Of a stretch of 64,000 nucleotides of DNA, positions 10,148 to 19,089 are shown piece after piece. The DNA lies in the NCBI RefSeq assembly GCF_022664455.2, contig NZ_JAKRKC020000001.1, positions 992,001 to 1,056,000 of the forward strand, in the 5' to 3' direction. Source of the DNA: Actinomadura luzonensis. GTDB taxonomy: Bacteria > Actinomycetota > Actinomycetes > Streptosporangiales > Streptosporangiaceae. Every line of letters begins with the position of its first letter. The first letter of the stretch is position 1. The position numbers and the translations under genes were made by a program. The notes under the pieces were generated by a model that was not told the DNA's origin, ran no database searches, and saw only the letters and a list, made by a program, of their open reading frames with translations.

Positions 10148-10162
10148 ATAGCCATAAGCTAT
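10148..10162. promoter_or_regulatory. LysR-type binding site (ATAGC-N5-GCTAT)
   Basis: A perfect inverted repeat with the T-N11-A spacing typical of LysR-family sites lies 60 bases upstream of the sdhC start and 60 bases before the LysR start. It probably serves both autorepression and control of sdhCAB. Confidence 0.6.
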
Positions 10163-10221
10163 GATGCTGGTCCGGACGGTCTTTTCACCACCATACGGCT
10201 GGCCGGTGCGAGGAAAATCAC

Positions 10222-11151
10222 ATGCAGCTGCAACAACTCGCCTATTTCGTCGCCGTCGCCGAGACCAGGCACTTCACCCAGGCCGCCGAGCGCATGCGGG
10301 TCGCCCAGCCCTCGCTCAGCAAGCAGATCAAGGCCCTGGAGGGCGACCTCGGCGCCCCGCTGTTCTCCCGCGCGCGCGGCAACGTCACGCTCACCCCGGC
10401 CGGCGAGGCGCTGCTGCCGCTGGCCCGGCGCATGCTGGCCGACGCCGACACCGCCCGCCAGGAGGTCGCCCAGCTCGCCGGGCTGCGGCGCGGGCGGGTG
10501 CGGCTCGGGGCCACGCCGTCGCTCTGCGCGGGGCTGCTGGCCGACGCCCTGGCCCGCTTCCACCGCACGTACCCGGGCATCGAGCTGCTGGTCGAGGAGG
10601 GCGGCTCGCGCGACCTGGTGCGGGCGCTGGCGCGCGGCCAGCTCGACCTGTCGCTGATCATCATGCCGCTGCAGAGCGACGACCCCGCCCTGGTCACCGA
10701 GGAGATCCTGCGCGAGAACCTGGTCGTGGTCTCGCCCTCGCACGAGCCGGCGCGGCGGCCGTACATGGAGATCGAGGAGCTGCGCGGGCGGCAGATGGTG
10801 ATGTTCCGGCGCGGCTACGACCTGCGCGAGGCGACGCTCGCCGCGTGCCGGCAGGCCGGCTTCGAGCCGCGTTTCTCGGTGCAGGGCGGCGAGATGGACG
10901 CGGTGCTGCGCTTCGTGGAGGCGGGGCTGGGCGTGGCCGTGGTGCCGTCCATGGTGCTGGACGGCCGGCCCGGCCTGGCCGGCACGCCGCTAGCGCCGCC
11001 CGGCCTCAGCAGGACGGTCGCGCTCGCCCACCGCAAGGACGTCGAGCCCACCACCGCCGCGCAGGCGTTCCGCGAGACCCTGCTGTCCTTCGTCGTCGAG
11101 GCCGGGGTGGAGGGCACGCTTCCGCAAGGGGTGGAACTCATCGCAGAATGA
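10222..11151 (+). CDS. LysR family transcriptional regulator
   Basis: A 309-residue regulator. The N-terminal winged helix-turn-helix covers residues 1-60 (LQQLAYFVAVAETRHFTQAAERM, then VAQPSLSKQIKALE). The substrate-binding-like effector domain starts near residue 90 (GRVRLGATPSL). An AGGAAAA ribosome site precedes the ATG. Divergent placement against sdhCAB, with a LysR box in the gap, makes that operon the likely target. The effector could be a C4 acid, but nothing in the sequence settles it. It is followed after 37 bases by the receiver-phosphatase gene on the same strand. Confidence 0.9.
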   Translation: MQLQQLAYFVAVAETRHFTQAAERMRVAQPSLSKQIKALEGDLGAPLFSRARGNVTLTPAGEALLPLARRMLADADTARQEVAQLAGLRRGRVRLGATPSLCAGLLADALARFHRTYPGIELLVEEGGSRDLVRALARGQLDLSLIIMPLQSDDPALVTEEILRENLVVVSPSHEPARRPYMEIEELRGRQMVMFRRGYDLREATLAACRQAGFEPRFSVQGGEMDAVLRFVEAGLGVAVVPSMVLDGRPGLAGTPLAPPGLSRTVALAHRKDVEPTTAAQAFRETLLSFVVEAGVEGTLPQGVELIAE

Positions 11152-11188
11152 GCAGCAACGATCCCGATCGTGGCGGTGAGGCGGTTAG

Positions 11189-12322
11189 GTGACGGCACAT
11201 CTGTCCGAGACGCTGACGCTGCTCCTCGTGGAGGACGACGACGGCGACGCCTTCCTCGTCGAGGAACTGCTGGAGCAGGCCGAGGCGCCGCCGCGGATCT
11301 TCCGCGCGCGAAGCCTGGACGAGGCCAGAACGAAGCTGACCCCCACGATCCAGTGCGTGCTGGTCGACCTGTCGCTGCCCGACGCCACCCGGCTGGAGGC
11401 GCTGGAGGAGGTCCTGGCGCTGGCGCCGCACGCGGCCGTGCTGGTGCTGACCGGGCTCCGCGACGCGCACGTGGGCGTCGCCGCCGTCCAGGCCGGCGCC
11501 CAGGACTACCTGGTCAAGCAGGACATCGACGCCCCCCTGCTGACCCGGGCGATCCGCTACGCCATGGAGCGCAAGCGCGCCGACCAGACCCAGCTCCGCC
11601 TGGTCCAGGCCGAGCTGATCGCCAGGGAGAACGCCCGCACCCAGCGCGGCCTGCTCCCCAGCCCCCTGCTGCGCACCGACGCGGTCGAGCACCTCACCCG
11701 CTACCTGCCGGGCAGCGGCGGCACCCTCGCCGGCGACTTCCTGGACGCGGTGCAGACCCCGGACGGCGCCATCCACGTCGTCGTGGGCGACGTGTGCGGG
11801 CACGGCCCCGACGAGGCCGCGCTGGGCGTGGCGCTGCGCATCGCCTGGCGCACGCTGGTGCTGGCCGGGCAGACCGACGACACCCTACTGCGCACGCTCG
11901 ACACGCTGCTGCGCGCCGAGCGCAAGGCGCCGGAGATCTTCACCACGCTCTGTCTGGCGACGATCGCCCCCGACCTGCGGCGGGCCCTGATGCGGGTGGT
12001 CGGGCACCCGCCGCCGGTGCTGGTCCGCGACGGCGCGGTGGAGGTGCTGGAGGGCGCGCCCTCCGGGCCGCCGCTCGGCATCTTCCCCGACGCCGAGTGG
12101 TCGGTGATCGACGTCCCGCTGGGCGACAAGTGGTCGATCATGCTCTACACCGACGGGCTCATCGAGGCGGCCGTGGGCGACCGCGACGAGCTGCTGGGCG
12201 TTGAGGGCCTGGTCGGCCTGGTACGCGAGCACGGCGCGGTCGACCTCGACCGGCTGATCCGGCACGCGGGCACGCTGAGCGACGACCTGGCCGTGGTCGT
12301 GTTGAGCAGGAGGACCGAATGA
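11189..12322 (+). CDS. Response regulator with PP2C-type (SpoIIE/RsbU) Ser/Thr phosphatase output
   Basis: A 377-residue protein. The receiver domain spans about 8-125: acidic pocket in LLLVEDDDGD, phospho-acceptor Asp in CVLVDLSLPD, Thr in VLVLTG and Lys in DYLVKQD. A short helical linker leads to the phosphatase domain at about 170-375, with the metal motifs AGDFLDA, GDVCGHG, LYTDGL and SDDLAVV. Such proteins dephosphorylate anti-sigma-factor antagonists under two-component control. The GTG start is preceded by GGTGAGG. It is coupled to the histidine kinase gene through a mini-ORF. The likely chain is kinase to receiver to phosphatase, with an unknown STAS-type target. Confidence 0.9.
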   Translation: MTAHLSETLTLLLVEDDDGDAFLVEELLEQAEAPPRIFRARSLDEARTKLTPTIQCVLVDLSLPDATRLEALEEVLALAPHAAVLVLTGLRDAHVGVAAVQAGAQDYLVKQDIDAPLLTRAIRYAMERKRADQTQLRLVQAELIARENARTQRGLLPSPLLRTDAVEHLTRYLPGSGGTLAGDFLDAVQTPDGAIHVVVGDVCGHGPDEAALGVALRIAWRTLVLAGQTDDTLLRTLDTLLRAERKAPEIFTTLCLATIAPDLRRALMRVVGHPPPVLVRDGAVEVLEGAPSGPPLGIFPDAEWSVIDVPLGDKWSIMLYTDGLIEAAVGDRDELLGVEGLVGLVREHGAVDLDRLIRHAGTLSDDLAVVVLSRRTE

Positions 12323-12351
12323 GCACCCGCCGGCTCCGGAGGACCGCATGA
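12319..12351 (+). CDS. Ten-codon coupling mini-ORF between phosphatase and kinase genes
   Basis: ATG at 12319 overlaps the phosphatase stop (ATGA) and reads [10 protein letters not shown] before a TGA that itself overlaps the kinase ATG at 12348 (again ATGA). The segment is bounded by a direct repeat of GGAGGACCG-N-ATGAGCA (12309-12325 and 12340-12356). So the ribosome site plus start was tandemly duplicated, and each copy now starts a frame. It probably passes ribosomes from one cistron to the next; the peptide itself may have no role. Confidence 0.45.
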   Translation: MSTRRLRRTA

Positions 12352-13523
12352 GCATCCACCCGCTGCCGCCGCCCAAGGAGCCGACCGGGCTCGGCCGGCT
12401 GCCGCTGGCCCGCTGGTTCCTGTTCACCGGCGCCGTCGCCACGGTGGCGTTCGTGGCCGGCGCGGTGGTCGTCATGCTGATGATCGCGCGCACCCGGGCG
12501 CTCCGGCCGCGTCCCGACGTGGCCGAACAGCTCGGGCAGCTCAACGCGGCCCTGATCGTGCTGTTCTCGGTGCTGCTGGCCTGCGGCGTGGGGCTCACGG
12601 TCATCGTCCGCTACGCCGTGCTGAAGCCCATCGACCAGCTCACCGAGCAGGTCCGCACGGTGGCGGCCGGCGACTTCGACCACGCCCTGCACGTGGACCG
12701 GCCGGCCGAGCTGGCGGAGCTGTCCAGCCACGTCGACGCCATGCGCGGCCGCATCGTCTCGGCCTGGCGGGTGGCCAGCGACCAGGCCGAGGAGCTGCGC
12801 CGCTCCAACGGCGAGCTGGAGCAGTTCGCGTACGTGGCCAGCCACGACCTCCAGGAGCCGCTGCGCAAGGTCGCCAGCTTCACCCAGATGCTGGAGCAGC
12901 GCTACGGCCCCCAGCTCGACGGGCGCGCCCGGCAGTACATCCACTACGCGGTGGACGGCGCCAAGCGCATGCAGCTGCTCATCAACGACCTGCTGGACTT
13001 CTCCCGGGTCGGCCGGGTCACCGGCGAGAAGACCGTGACCGACTCCGGCGCCGCCCTCGACCGCGCCCTCGACAACCTCTCCGCCGTCCTCGAGGACACC
13101 GGCGCCACGGTCACCAGGGACGAGCTGCCCCAGGTCAGGGGCAACCGGACGCAGCTCACCCAGCTCTTCCAGAACCTCATCGAGAACGCCGTGAAGTTCC
13201 GCTCGGAGGAGCCGCCGCGGGTGCACGTCGCGGCGCGGCGGCGGGGCGAGGTGTGGGAGTTCGCCTGCTCCGACAACGGCATCGGCGTCGAGCCCAGGTA
13301 CGCCGACCGCATCTTCCTCATCTTCCAGCGGCTGCACCCACGGGACGTGTATCCGGGGACCGGCATCGGGCTGGCGCTGTGCCGCAAGATCGTCGAGTAT
13401 CACGGGGGGCAGCTCTGGCTGGACGACACCGGGCCGGGCGGGGGCGCGACGTTCCGGTGGACGCTCCCCGCGGCGGCGGACGGCGGGAGCACGCACGGCG
13501 AGGCGGGAGACGGCGATGGGTGA
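12348..13523 (+). CDS. Membrane sensor histidine kinase (HAMP-HisKA-HATPase)
   Basis: A 391-residue kinase. Two transmembrane helices (about 24-47 and 66-88) enclose a very short outside loop, so the signal is probably sensed in or near the membrane. A HAMP domain (about 86-138) leads to HisKA with [16 protein letters not shown], whose His near residue 168 is the phosphorylation site. The ATPase domain shows [15 protein letters not shown] and GTGIGLAL. The dimerisation region resembles phytochrome-type kinases, which pair with Rcp1-like single-domain regulators such as the next gene. Its 3' end overlaps that gene by 8 bases. Confidence 0.92.
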   Translation: MSIHPLPPPKEPTGLGRLPLARWFLFTGAVATVAFVAGAVVVMLMIARTRALRPRPDVAEQLGQLNAALIVLFSVLLACGVGLTVIVRYAVLKPIDQLTEQVRTVAAGDFDHALHVDRPAELAELSSHVDAMRGRIVSAWRVASDQAEELRRSNGELEQFAYVASHDLQEPLRKVASFTQMLEQRYGPQLDGRARQYIHYAVDGAKRMQLLINDLLDFSRVGRVTGEKTVTDSGAALDRALDNLSAVLEDTGATVTRDELPQVRGNRTQLTQLFQNLIENAVKFRSEEPPRVHVAARRRGEVWEFACSDNGIGVEPRYADRIFLIFQRLHPRDVYPGTGIGLALCRKIVEYHGGQLWLDDTGPGGGATFRWTLPAAADGGSTHGEAGDGDG

Positions 13524-13965
13524 CTGGCGGCCGATCGAGGTGCTGCTGGTGGAGGACGACCAGGGCGACATCCTGCTCACCAGGGAGGCGTTCGACCTCA
13601 ACAAGGTGCGCAACCGGCTGCACGTGGTCAACGACGGCGAGCAGGCGATGGCGTTCCTGCGGCGCGAGGGGGGTTACGCCGAGGCGCCGCGCCCCGACCT
13701 GATCCTGCTCGACCTCAACCTGCCCCGGATGAGCGGGCTGGAGGTGCTGAGCGAGGTCAAGGCGGACGAGGCGCTGGCCACGATACCGGTGGTGATCCTG
13801 ACGACGTCCGAGGCGGAGGAGGACATCCTGCACAGCTACCGGCTGCACGCCAACGCATATGTCACCAAACCGGTCGATTTTGAGCAATTTATCCGGGTTG
13901 TCCGCCAGATAGACAATTTTTTCGTGACTGTGGTTAAGTTGCCGGCCCACGGGCAGCGACTCTGA
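13516..13965 (+). CDS. Single-domain (Rcp1-like) response regulator
   Basis: A 149-residue stand-alone receiver with no output domain. It has the acidic pair in LLVEDDQGD, the acceptor Asp in [13 protein letters not shown], Thr in VVILTTS and Lys in AYVTKPVD. Such regulators shuttle phosphate or act by protein contact. It overlaps the kinase gene, so it is the direct cognate partner. The 3' end is AT-richer than the rest, and the second sdh promoter with CRP-like boxes follows immediately. Confidence 0.92.
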   Translation: MGDWRPIEVLLVEDDQGDILLTREAFDLNKVRNRLHVVNDGEQAMAFLRREGGYAEAPRPDLILLDLNLPRMSGLEVLSEVKADEALATIPVVILTTSEAEEDILHSYRLHANAYVTKPVDFEQFIRVVRQIDNFFVTVVKLPAHGQRL

Positions 13966-13972
13966 CGGGCTA

Positions 13973-14048
13973 CGTGACAGGAATCACAGCCGGTCATCGA
14001 AAAAGTGAGTGACCCCGCTCACAAATGTCGATGCGACCGTCGTAACGT
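13973..14048 (+). promoter_or_regulatory. Two CRP-like boxes and probable -10 of the second sdh operon
   Basis: CGTGACAGGAATCACA (13973-13988) and AGTGACCCCGCTCACA (14008-14023) both fit GTGA-N6-TCAC, the CRP/GlxR pattern, with centres 35 bases apart. A TAACGT hexamer at 14043-14048 fits a -10. The start point would then be near 14055, placing the boxes at about -40 and -75, the classical activating positions. Direct control of sdh by cAMP-CRP is inferred. Confidence 0.6.
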
Positions 14049-14155
14049 ATCCCCCACCAATGCGCGCCTGAGCGAGTACCGCCCGCACGCGCGCCCAGCG
14101 AAACGAACCACGGACCCCCTGCGCGAAGGGTCCGCGGGAGGTGGAGAGGTCCGCG

Positions 14156-14941
14156 ATGACCCAGACGACGCCCGAAGCTCCGGTCCGAAGGCAGCGTGCG
14201 CAAGTCAAGGTACGCACCCTGCGCACGGACAGATGGTGGCTGGCCCCGCTGCTGACGTTCCTCGGGCTCAGCTCGTTCCTCGTCTACGGGGTATGGGCGA
14301 TCATCGACAACAGCTACTTCGTCGAGCCGTACATAGCCCCGTTCGCCTCGCCCTGCCTGTCGACCTCCTGCGAGGAGGGCGCACGGCTGTTCGGGTGGGC
14401 GCCGATCGGCGACTGGTACACCCTGCCGCCCGGGCTGCTGATCCTCGGGCTGCCCGGCGGGTTCCGGCTCACGTGCTACTACTACCGCAAGTCGTACTAC
14501 CGCTCGTTCTGGCTGTCGCCGCCCGCCTGCGCGGTGCAGGAGCCGCACGGCAAGTACACCGGTGAGCGGCGCTTCCCGCTGATCCTGCAGAACATCCACC
14601 GGTACTTCTTCTACGCGGCCATCGTGATCGGGCTCATCCTGGCCTACGACGCCGTCCTCGCGGTCGTGCACAAGCCGCTCGGCCTCGGCTCCTGGGTCCT
14701 GATCGTCAACGCCGTGCTGATCAACACGTACACGCTGTCGTGCCACTCGTGCCGGCACATCACCGCGGGCAGGCTGAACCACTTCTCCCGTCATCCGCTG
14801 CGCTACCGGGCCTGGACGTTCGTCTCCAAGCTCAACGCCAAGCACCAGCAGCTCGCCTGGGCCTCGATGTTCTCGGTCATGATCGCCGACTTCTACGTCC
14901 GCATGGTCGCCAAGGGCATCCTCGCCTTCCCGTTCGCCTAA
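14156..14941 (+). CDS. Succinate dehydrogenase membrane subunit, mycobacterial Sdh1-like
   Basis: A 261-residue membrane anchor with about five hydrophobic segments (about 27-50, 85-105, 145-168, 178-200, 225-250). It is unlike the diheme sdhC above. Cysteines and histidines cluster in LTCYYY, PPACAV and LSCHSCRH. The partner subunits resemble mycobacterial Sdh1, whose anchor has been reported to hold a membrane-embedded Rieske-type [2Fe-2S] cluster, so these Cys/His residues are candidate ligands. The ATG at 14156 with GAGAGG upstream is preferred over a GTG at 14141. It is first in a three-gene operon. Confidence 0.8.
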   Translation: MTQTTPEAPVRRQRAQVKVRTLRTDRWWLAPLLTFLGLSSFLVYGVWAIIDNSYFVEPYIAPFASPCLSTSCEEGARLFGWAPIGDWYTLPPGLLILGLPGGFRLTCYYYRKSYYRSFWLSPPACAVQEPHGKYTGERRFPLILQNIHRYFFYAAIVIGLILAYDAVLAVVHKPLGLGSWVLIVNAVLINTYTLSCHSCRHITAGRLNHFSRHPLRYRAWTFVSKLNAKHQQLAWASMFSVMIADFYVRMVAKGILAFPFA

Positions 14942-14954
14942 AAGGATCAACCAC

Positions 14955-16844
14955 GTGGAAATCGAACGTCACGAATACGACGTCGTCGTCATCGGCGCGG
15001 GCGGAGCGGGGCTGCGCGCCGCGATCGAGGCCCGGCAGCAGGGCAAGCGCACGGCGATCGTCTGCAAGTCGCTGTTCGGCAAGGCGCACACCGTCATGGC
15101 CGAGGGCGGCGCCGCCGCGGCCATGGGCAACGTCAACCCGGACGACAACTGGATGGTGCACTTCCGCGACACCATGCGCGGCGGCAAGTTCCTCAACAAC
15201 TGGCGCATGGCCGAGCTGCACGCCAAGGAGGCGCCGGACCGGGTCTGGGAGCTGGAGGCCTGGGGCGCGCTGTTCGACCGCACCAAGGACGGCAAGATCA
15301 GCCAGCGGAACTTCGGCGGGCACGAGTACCCGCGGCTCGCACACGTGGGCGACCGTACCGGCCTGGAGCTGATCCGCACCCTCCAGCAGCGCGTGGTGGC
15401 GCTCCAGCAGGAGGACTACGACAACCACGGCGACTACGAGGCCTACATCAAGGTCTTCGCCGAGTGCACGGTCACCCGGCTGCTCAAGGACGGCGACCGC
15501 ATCTCCGGCGCGTTCGGCTACTGGCGCGAGACCGGCAACCTCGTGCTCTTCGACGCCCCGGCCGTGGTGCTCGCCACCGGCGGCATCGGCAAGTCGTACG
15601 TCGTCACCTCCAACTCCTGGGAGTACACCGGCGACGGCCACGCCCTGGCCCTGCTGGCCGGCGCGAAGCTGATCAACATGGAGTTCATCCAGTTCCACCC
15701 CACGGGGATGGTCTGGCCGCCGTCCGTGCGCGGCATCCTCGTCACCGAGTCCGTCCGGGGCGACGGCGGCGTGCTGCGCAACTCCGAGGGCAGGCGCTTC
15801 ATGTTCGACTACATCCCCGAGGTGTTCAAGGACAAGTACGCCACCACCGAGGAGGAGGCCGACCGCTGGTACACCGACCAGGCCAACAACCGGCGCCCGC
15901 CCGAGCTGCTGCCCCGTGACGAGGTGGCCCGCGCGATCAACGCCGAGGTCAAGGCCGGTCGCGGGTCACCGCAGGGCGGCGTGTTCCTCGACGTCTCCAC
16001 CCGGCTGCCGGCCGAGGAGATCAAGAAGCGGCTGCCGTCGATGCACCACCAGTTCAAGGAGCTGGCCGACGTCGACATCACCGCCGAGCCCATGCAGGTC
16101 GGCCCGACCTGCCACTACATCATGGGCGGCGTCGAGGTGGACGCCGACACCGGCGCGGCCGACGTGCCCGGCCTGTTCGCGGCCGGCGAGGTGTCCGGCG
16201 GCATGCACGGCTCCAACCGGCTCGGCGGCAACTCGCTGTCCGACCTGCTGGTGTTCGGCCGGCGCGCGGGCGCGGGCGCGGCGGCGTACGTGGACGGGCT
16301 CCCCGCCCGTCCCAAGGTCGCGCCCGAGTCCGTCGAGGCGGCCCGCGAGGAGGCGCTGGCCCCCCTCGGCCGCGGCGGCGAGAACCCCTACGAGGTGCAC
16401 CAAGAGCTCCAGCGCACCATGAACGAGCTGGTCGGCATCATCCGCAAGGCCGACGAGGTCGCCGAGGCGCTGCAGACCGTGGAGAAGCTCAAGGAACGCG
16501 TCCGCATGGTCGGCGCGGGCGGCTCGCGCATCTACAACCCCGGCTGGCACCTCGCGCTCGACCTGCGCAACATGGTGCTCGTCTCGGAGTGCGTGGCCCG
16601 GGCCGCGCTGCTGCGCGAGGAGAGCCGCGGCGGGCACACCCGCGACGACTTCCCCGGCATGAACCCGGAGTGGCGCCGCAAGCTGCTCGTCTGCTCCAGC
16701 GAGGACGGCTCCTCCGTGCAGGTGACCGAGAAGGTCCAGCCCGCCATGCGGGACGACCTGATCACCCTGTTCGACCGCGACGAGCTGAACAAGTACCTCA
16801 CCGACGAAGAGATGGCCGAGTTCGACGGGATAGCGAAGTCATGA
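14955..16844 (+). CDS. sdhA: Succinate dehydrogenase/fumarate reductase flavoprotein subunit, Sdh1-like
   Basis: A 629-residue FAD protein. The Rossmann motif VIGAGGAGLRAAIEA is at about 12-26, and the covalent FAD His is in GKAHTVMAEGG. The active-site runs QFHPTGMVWPPS and GPTCHYIMGGVEVD are present, with GSNRLGGNSLSDLLVFGRRAG near residue 430. It follows the pattern of mycobacterial Sdh1 rather than the B-type enzyme encoded at 7420. A GTG start has AAAGGAT in front, 13 bases after the anchor gene. The stop overlaps the ATG of the iron-sulfur subunit (ATGA). Direction in the cell (succinate oxidation or fumarate reduction) cannot be read from sequence. Confidence 0.93.
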   Translation: MEIERHEYDVVVIGAGGAGLRAAIEARQQGKRTAIVCKSLFGKAHTVMAEGGAAAAMGNVNPDDNWMVHFRDTMRGGKFLNNWRMAELHAKEAPDRVWELEAWGALFDRTKDGKISQRNFGGHEYPRLAHVGDRTGLELIRTLQQRVVALQQEDYDNHGDYEAYIKVFAECTVTRLLKDGDRISGAFGYWRETGNLVLFDAPAVVLATGGIGKSYVVTSNSWEYTGDGHALALLAGAKLINMEFIQFHPTGMVWPPSVRGILVTESVRGDGGVLRNSEGRRFMFDYIPEVFKDKYATTEEEADRWYTDQANNRRPPELLPRDEVARAINAEVKAGRGSPQGGVFLDVSTRLPAEEIKKRLPSMHHQFKELADVDITAEPMQVGPTCHYIMGGVEVDADTGAADVPGLFAAGEVSGGMHGSNRLGGNSLSDLLVFGRRAGAGAAAYVDGLPARPKVAPESVEAAREEALAPLGRGGENPYEVHQELQRTMNELVGIIRKADEVAEALQTVEKLKERVRMVGAGGSRIYNPGWHLALDLRNMVLVSECVARAALLREESRGGHTRDDFPGMNPEWRRKLLVCSSEDGSSVQVTEKVQPAMRDDLITLFDRDELNKYLTDEEMAEFDGIAKS

Positions 16845-17593
16845 GCTACAAGGCAAAGTTCAAGGTCTGGCGCGGTGAGGGCGGCGAGGGCAGGCTCGAG
16901 GACTTCACCGTGGAGGTCAACGAGGGCGAGGTCGTCCTCGACATCATCCACCGGCTCCAGGCCACGCAGGCGCCCGACCTGGCCGTGCGCTGGAACTGCA
17001 AGGCCGGCAAGTGCGGCTCGTGCAGCATGGAGATCAACGGCAAGCCGCGGCTGGGCTGCATGACCCGGATGTCCACCTTCGCCGAGGACGAGACCATCAC
17101 GGTCACGCCGATGCGCACGTTCCCGGTCATCAAGGACCTCGTCACCGACGTGTCCTTCAACTACCAGAAGGCCCGGGAGGTCCCCTCCTTCACGCCGCCC
17201 GCCGACGTGCGGCCCGGCGAGTACCGGATGAAGCAGGTCGACGTCGAGCGGTCCCAGGAGTTCCGCAAGTGCATCGAGTGCTTCATGTGCAACAACGTCT
17301 GCCACGTGATCCGCGACCACGAGGAGAACAAGGCCAATTTCTCCGGCCCCCGCTTCCTCATGCGGATCGCCGAGCTGGACATGCACCCGTATGACGTGGC
17401 CGACCGGCAGGAGGCCGCGCAGTCCGAGCACGGGCTCGGCTACTGCAACATCACCAAGTGCTGCACCGAGGTCTGCCCCGAGCACATCAAGATCACCGAC
17501 AACGCGCTGATCCCGATGAAGGAGCGCGTGGTGGACCGCAAGTACGACCCGCTGGTGTGGCTGGGCAACAAGATCTTCCGACGCGCCAAGTAG
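16841..17593 (+). CDS. sdhB: Succinate dehydrogenase/fumarate reductase iron-sulfur subunit, Sdh1-like
   Basis: A 250-residue subunit. The N-terminal [2Fe-2S] site is CKAGKCGSCSMEINGK near residues 52-60, with CMTR following. The C-terminal clusters are in CIECFMCNNVCHV and YCNITKCCTEVCPEHI. It relays electrons from the flavoprotein to the anchor. ATG overlaps the flavoprotein stop. A long perfect hairpin follows 5 bases after its stop, so the operon ends here. Confidence 0.93.
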   Translation: MSYKAKFKVWRGEGGEGRLEDFTVEVNEGEVVLDIIHRLQATQAPDLAVRWNCKAGKCGSCSMEINGKPRLGCMTRMSTFAEDETITVTPMRTFPVIKDLVTDVSFNYQKAREVPSFTPPADVRPGEYRMKQVDVERSQEFRKCIECFMCNNVCHVIRDHEENKANFSGPRFLMRIAELDMHPYDVADRQEAAQSEHGLGYCNITKCCTEVCPEHIKITDNALIPMKERVVDRKYDPLVWLGNKIFRRAK

Positions 17594-17598
17594 GACAC

Positions 17599-17637
17599 AG
17601 CGGAAGGGGCCGGGAGCTGATCCCGGCCCCTTCCGCT
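17599..17637. terminator. Bidirectional hairpin terminator between convergent units
   Basis: A 17-base-pair perfect stem (17599-17615 with 17621-17637) and a GCTGA loop lie between the second sdh operon (plus) and the Pro-rich membrane protein gene ending at 17642 (minus). It can serve both. Confidence 0.88.
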
Positions 17638-17641
17638 TGTG

Positions 17642-19015
17642 CTAACCGTCCTTCTTCTTGTGGCGGAAGCGGCGGCGCTTCTCCTCAGGCATCTCCCTGG
17701 TCGGCCCGAGGCCCTGGTCGGGCTCCGGCCGCGGCGGCAGGGGCTGCACGGTCGTCGCCTCCCCGTCGGCGGGCACGTACGGCGCCTCCCCGTCGGCGGG
17801 CACGTACGGCGGCGGATCGTACCCCTCGGCCCCGCGCGGCCCCTCGGCCCCGCGGGACGCCGGCTGGAACAGCGAGCCCGGGGCCTGCTGCCACGGCTCG
17901 GAGTCGCCGGGCTCGGCCGCGGCGGCCGCGCCGAGCGGGTGCTCGTGGCCCTCGTCGAGCGGCGCGCCGCCGCCCGGCGGGATGTCGGGGGCCGGCGGGG
18001 CGGGCGGCACCAGCGGCTCGAACGGGTCGCGGAACTCCTTCTCCGCGGCCGGCGGCTCGTGGTTGAAGGAGTCGAACTCGTCCGGGTGCAGCACCACGGG
18101 CGGCGGCTCGGACGGGGCGACGGGCGGCTCCTGGTCGTAACCCTGGGGCGGGTACGGGTGGCCGGGCTCCTGGTACATCGGGGCGTACTGGACAGGGCCG
18201 CTCGGGTACGTCTGCACCGGCACGAAGCTGATGATCGGCGCGTACGCCGTGCCGCCCGGGTAACCGGGGGCGGCGAAGCCCGCCGAGGCATAGCCGGGAC
18301 CGGCCGGGTACCCGCCGCCGGGCGGCGGCACCGCCGCGCCGGGGCCCGCCATCGGGCCCGCCTTGCGCACGGCCGCCGCGTGCGCCATCCGGCGGAGCCG
18401 GCCCTCGAAGATCAGCACCGCGAACAGCGCGAGCAGCACCAGCACCAGCGCCGGGATGCTGAGCTTCTGCGTCAGCGCCTTCTGGTCGAACTCGGGCGCG
18501 GCGGCCCGCAGCTCGACCGGCACGTCCTCCGAGGAGGCGACCTGGGTCTCGCTCGGCGTCACCGGCGCCGGCGTGGTCTGCGCGACGGAGGGGATCTGGA
18601 TCGACTCCTCCTGCGGCGGGCTGGAGGAGGTGGTGACCGGGGGCGGCTCGACGTTCTGGGACGGCGGCTGCACGTTCTGCGTCGGCGGGGCCGGCGGCTG
18701 CGTGCTGGCCGGGGCCGAGCTGGTCTTCGTCTTCTTCGGGGTGGGGCTGGCGGTCTTCTTCGGGGGCGCGGTCACCGTCTTGGTGATCGTCGTCTCCGGC
18801 TGGTCGGTGGGCGTCGGCGTGCCTAAGGTCGTCGTCACCGTGACCGTGGTCTGCGGGTCGCTCTGGCACGAGGTGTCGCCGGCGTCGCACGGCTCGACCG
18901 GGTCGAACGCGGTCGAGGCGCTGGCGCTCTGCACCACGAACGGCGTCGCGCCGACGCCGGCCAGGCCGAGCGCCAGGACGATAGCGGACACGGCTGTCGC
19001 TCGCGTGCGTGCCAC
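17642..19015 (-). CDS. Hypothetical Pro/Thr-rich membrane-anchored protein
   Basis: A 457-residue protein of unknown function. Residues 1-34 form a signal peptide or anchor. About 35-180 is a Thr/Pro/Ser-rich outside region with one CDAGDTSC pair of cysteines. A transmembrane helix lies at about 187-206 (LSIPALVLVLLALFAVLIFEG) with basic residues right after it. The C-terminal 250 residues are Pro/Gly/Ala-rich and would be cytoplasmic, with the repeat PYVPADGEA twice in a row and a very basic end (RRRFRHKKKDG). It begins at GTG. It sits downstream of the repeat-rich protein and the Tcp-like operon on the same strand, and may belong to the same envelope module; this is only position. Confidence 0.65.
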   Translation of the reverse strand: MARTRATAVSAIVLALGLAGVGATPFVVQSASASTAFDPVEPCDAGDTSCQSDPQTTVTVTTTLGTPTPTDQPETTITKTVTAPPKKTASPTPKKTKTSSAPASTQPPAPPTQNVQPPSQNVEPPPVTTSSSPPQEESIQIPSVAQTTPAPVTPSETQVASSEDVPVELRAAAPEFDQKALTQKLSIPALVLVLLALFAVLIFEGRLRRMAHAAAVRKAGPMAGPGAAVPPPGGGYPAGPGYASAGFAAPGYPGGTAYAPIISFVPVQTYPSGPVQYAPMYQEPGHPYPPQGYDQEPPVAPSEPPPVVLHPDEFDSFNHEPPAAEKEFRDPFEPLVPPAPPAPDIPPGGGAPLDEGHEHPLGAAAAAEPGDSEPWQQAPGSLFQPASRGAEGPRGAEGYDPPPYVPADGEAPYVPADGEATTVQPLPPRPEPDQGLGPTREMPEEKRRRFRHKKKDG

Positions 19016-19089
19016 CGGTGCCCTCCGCGTAGTCCCGGAACCATGGTCAAGGGAATACTAGTCGGGTCAAAGTAACAGTAAAGACCGTT

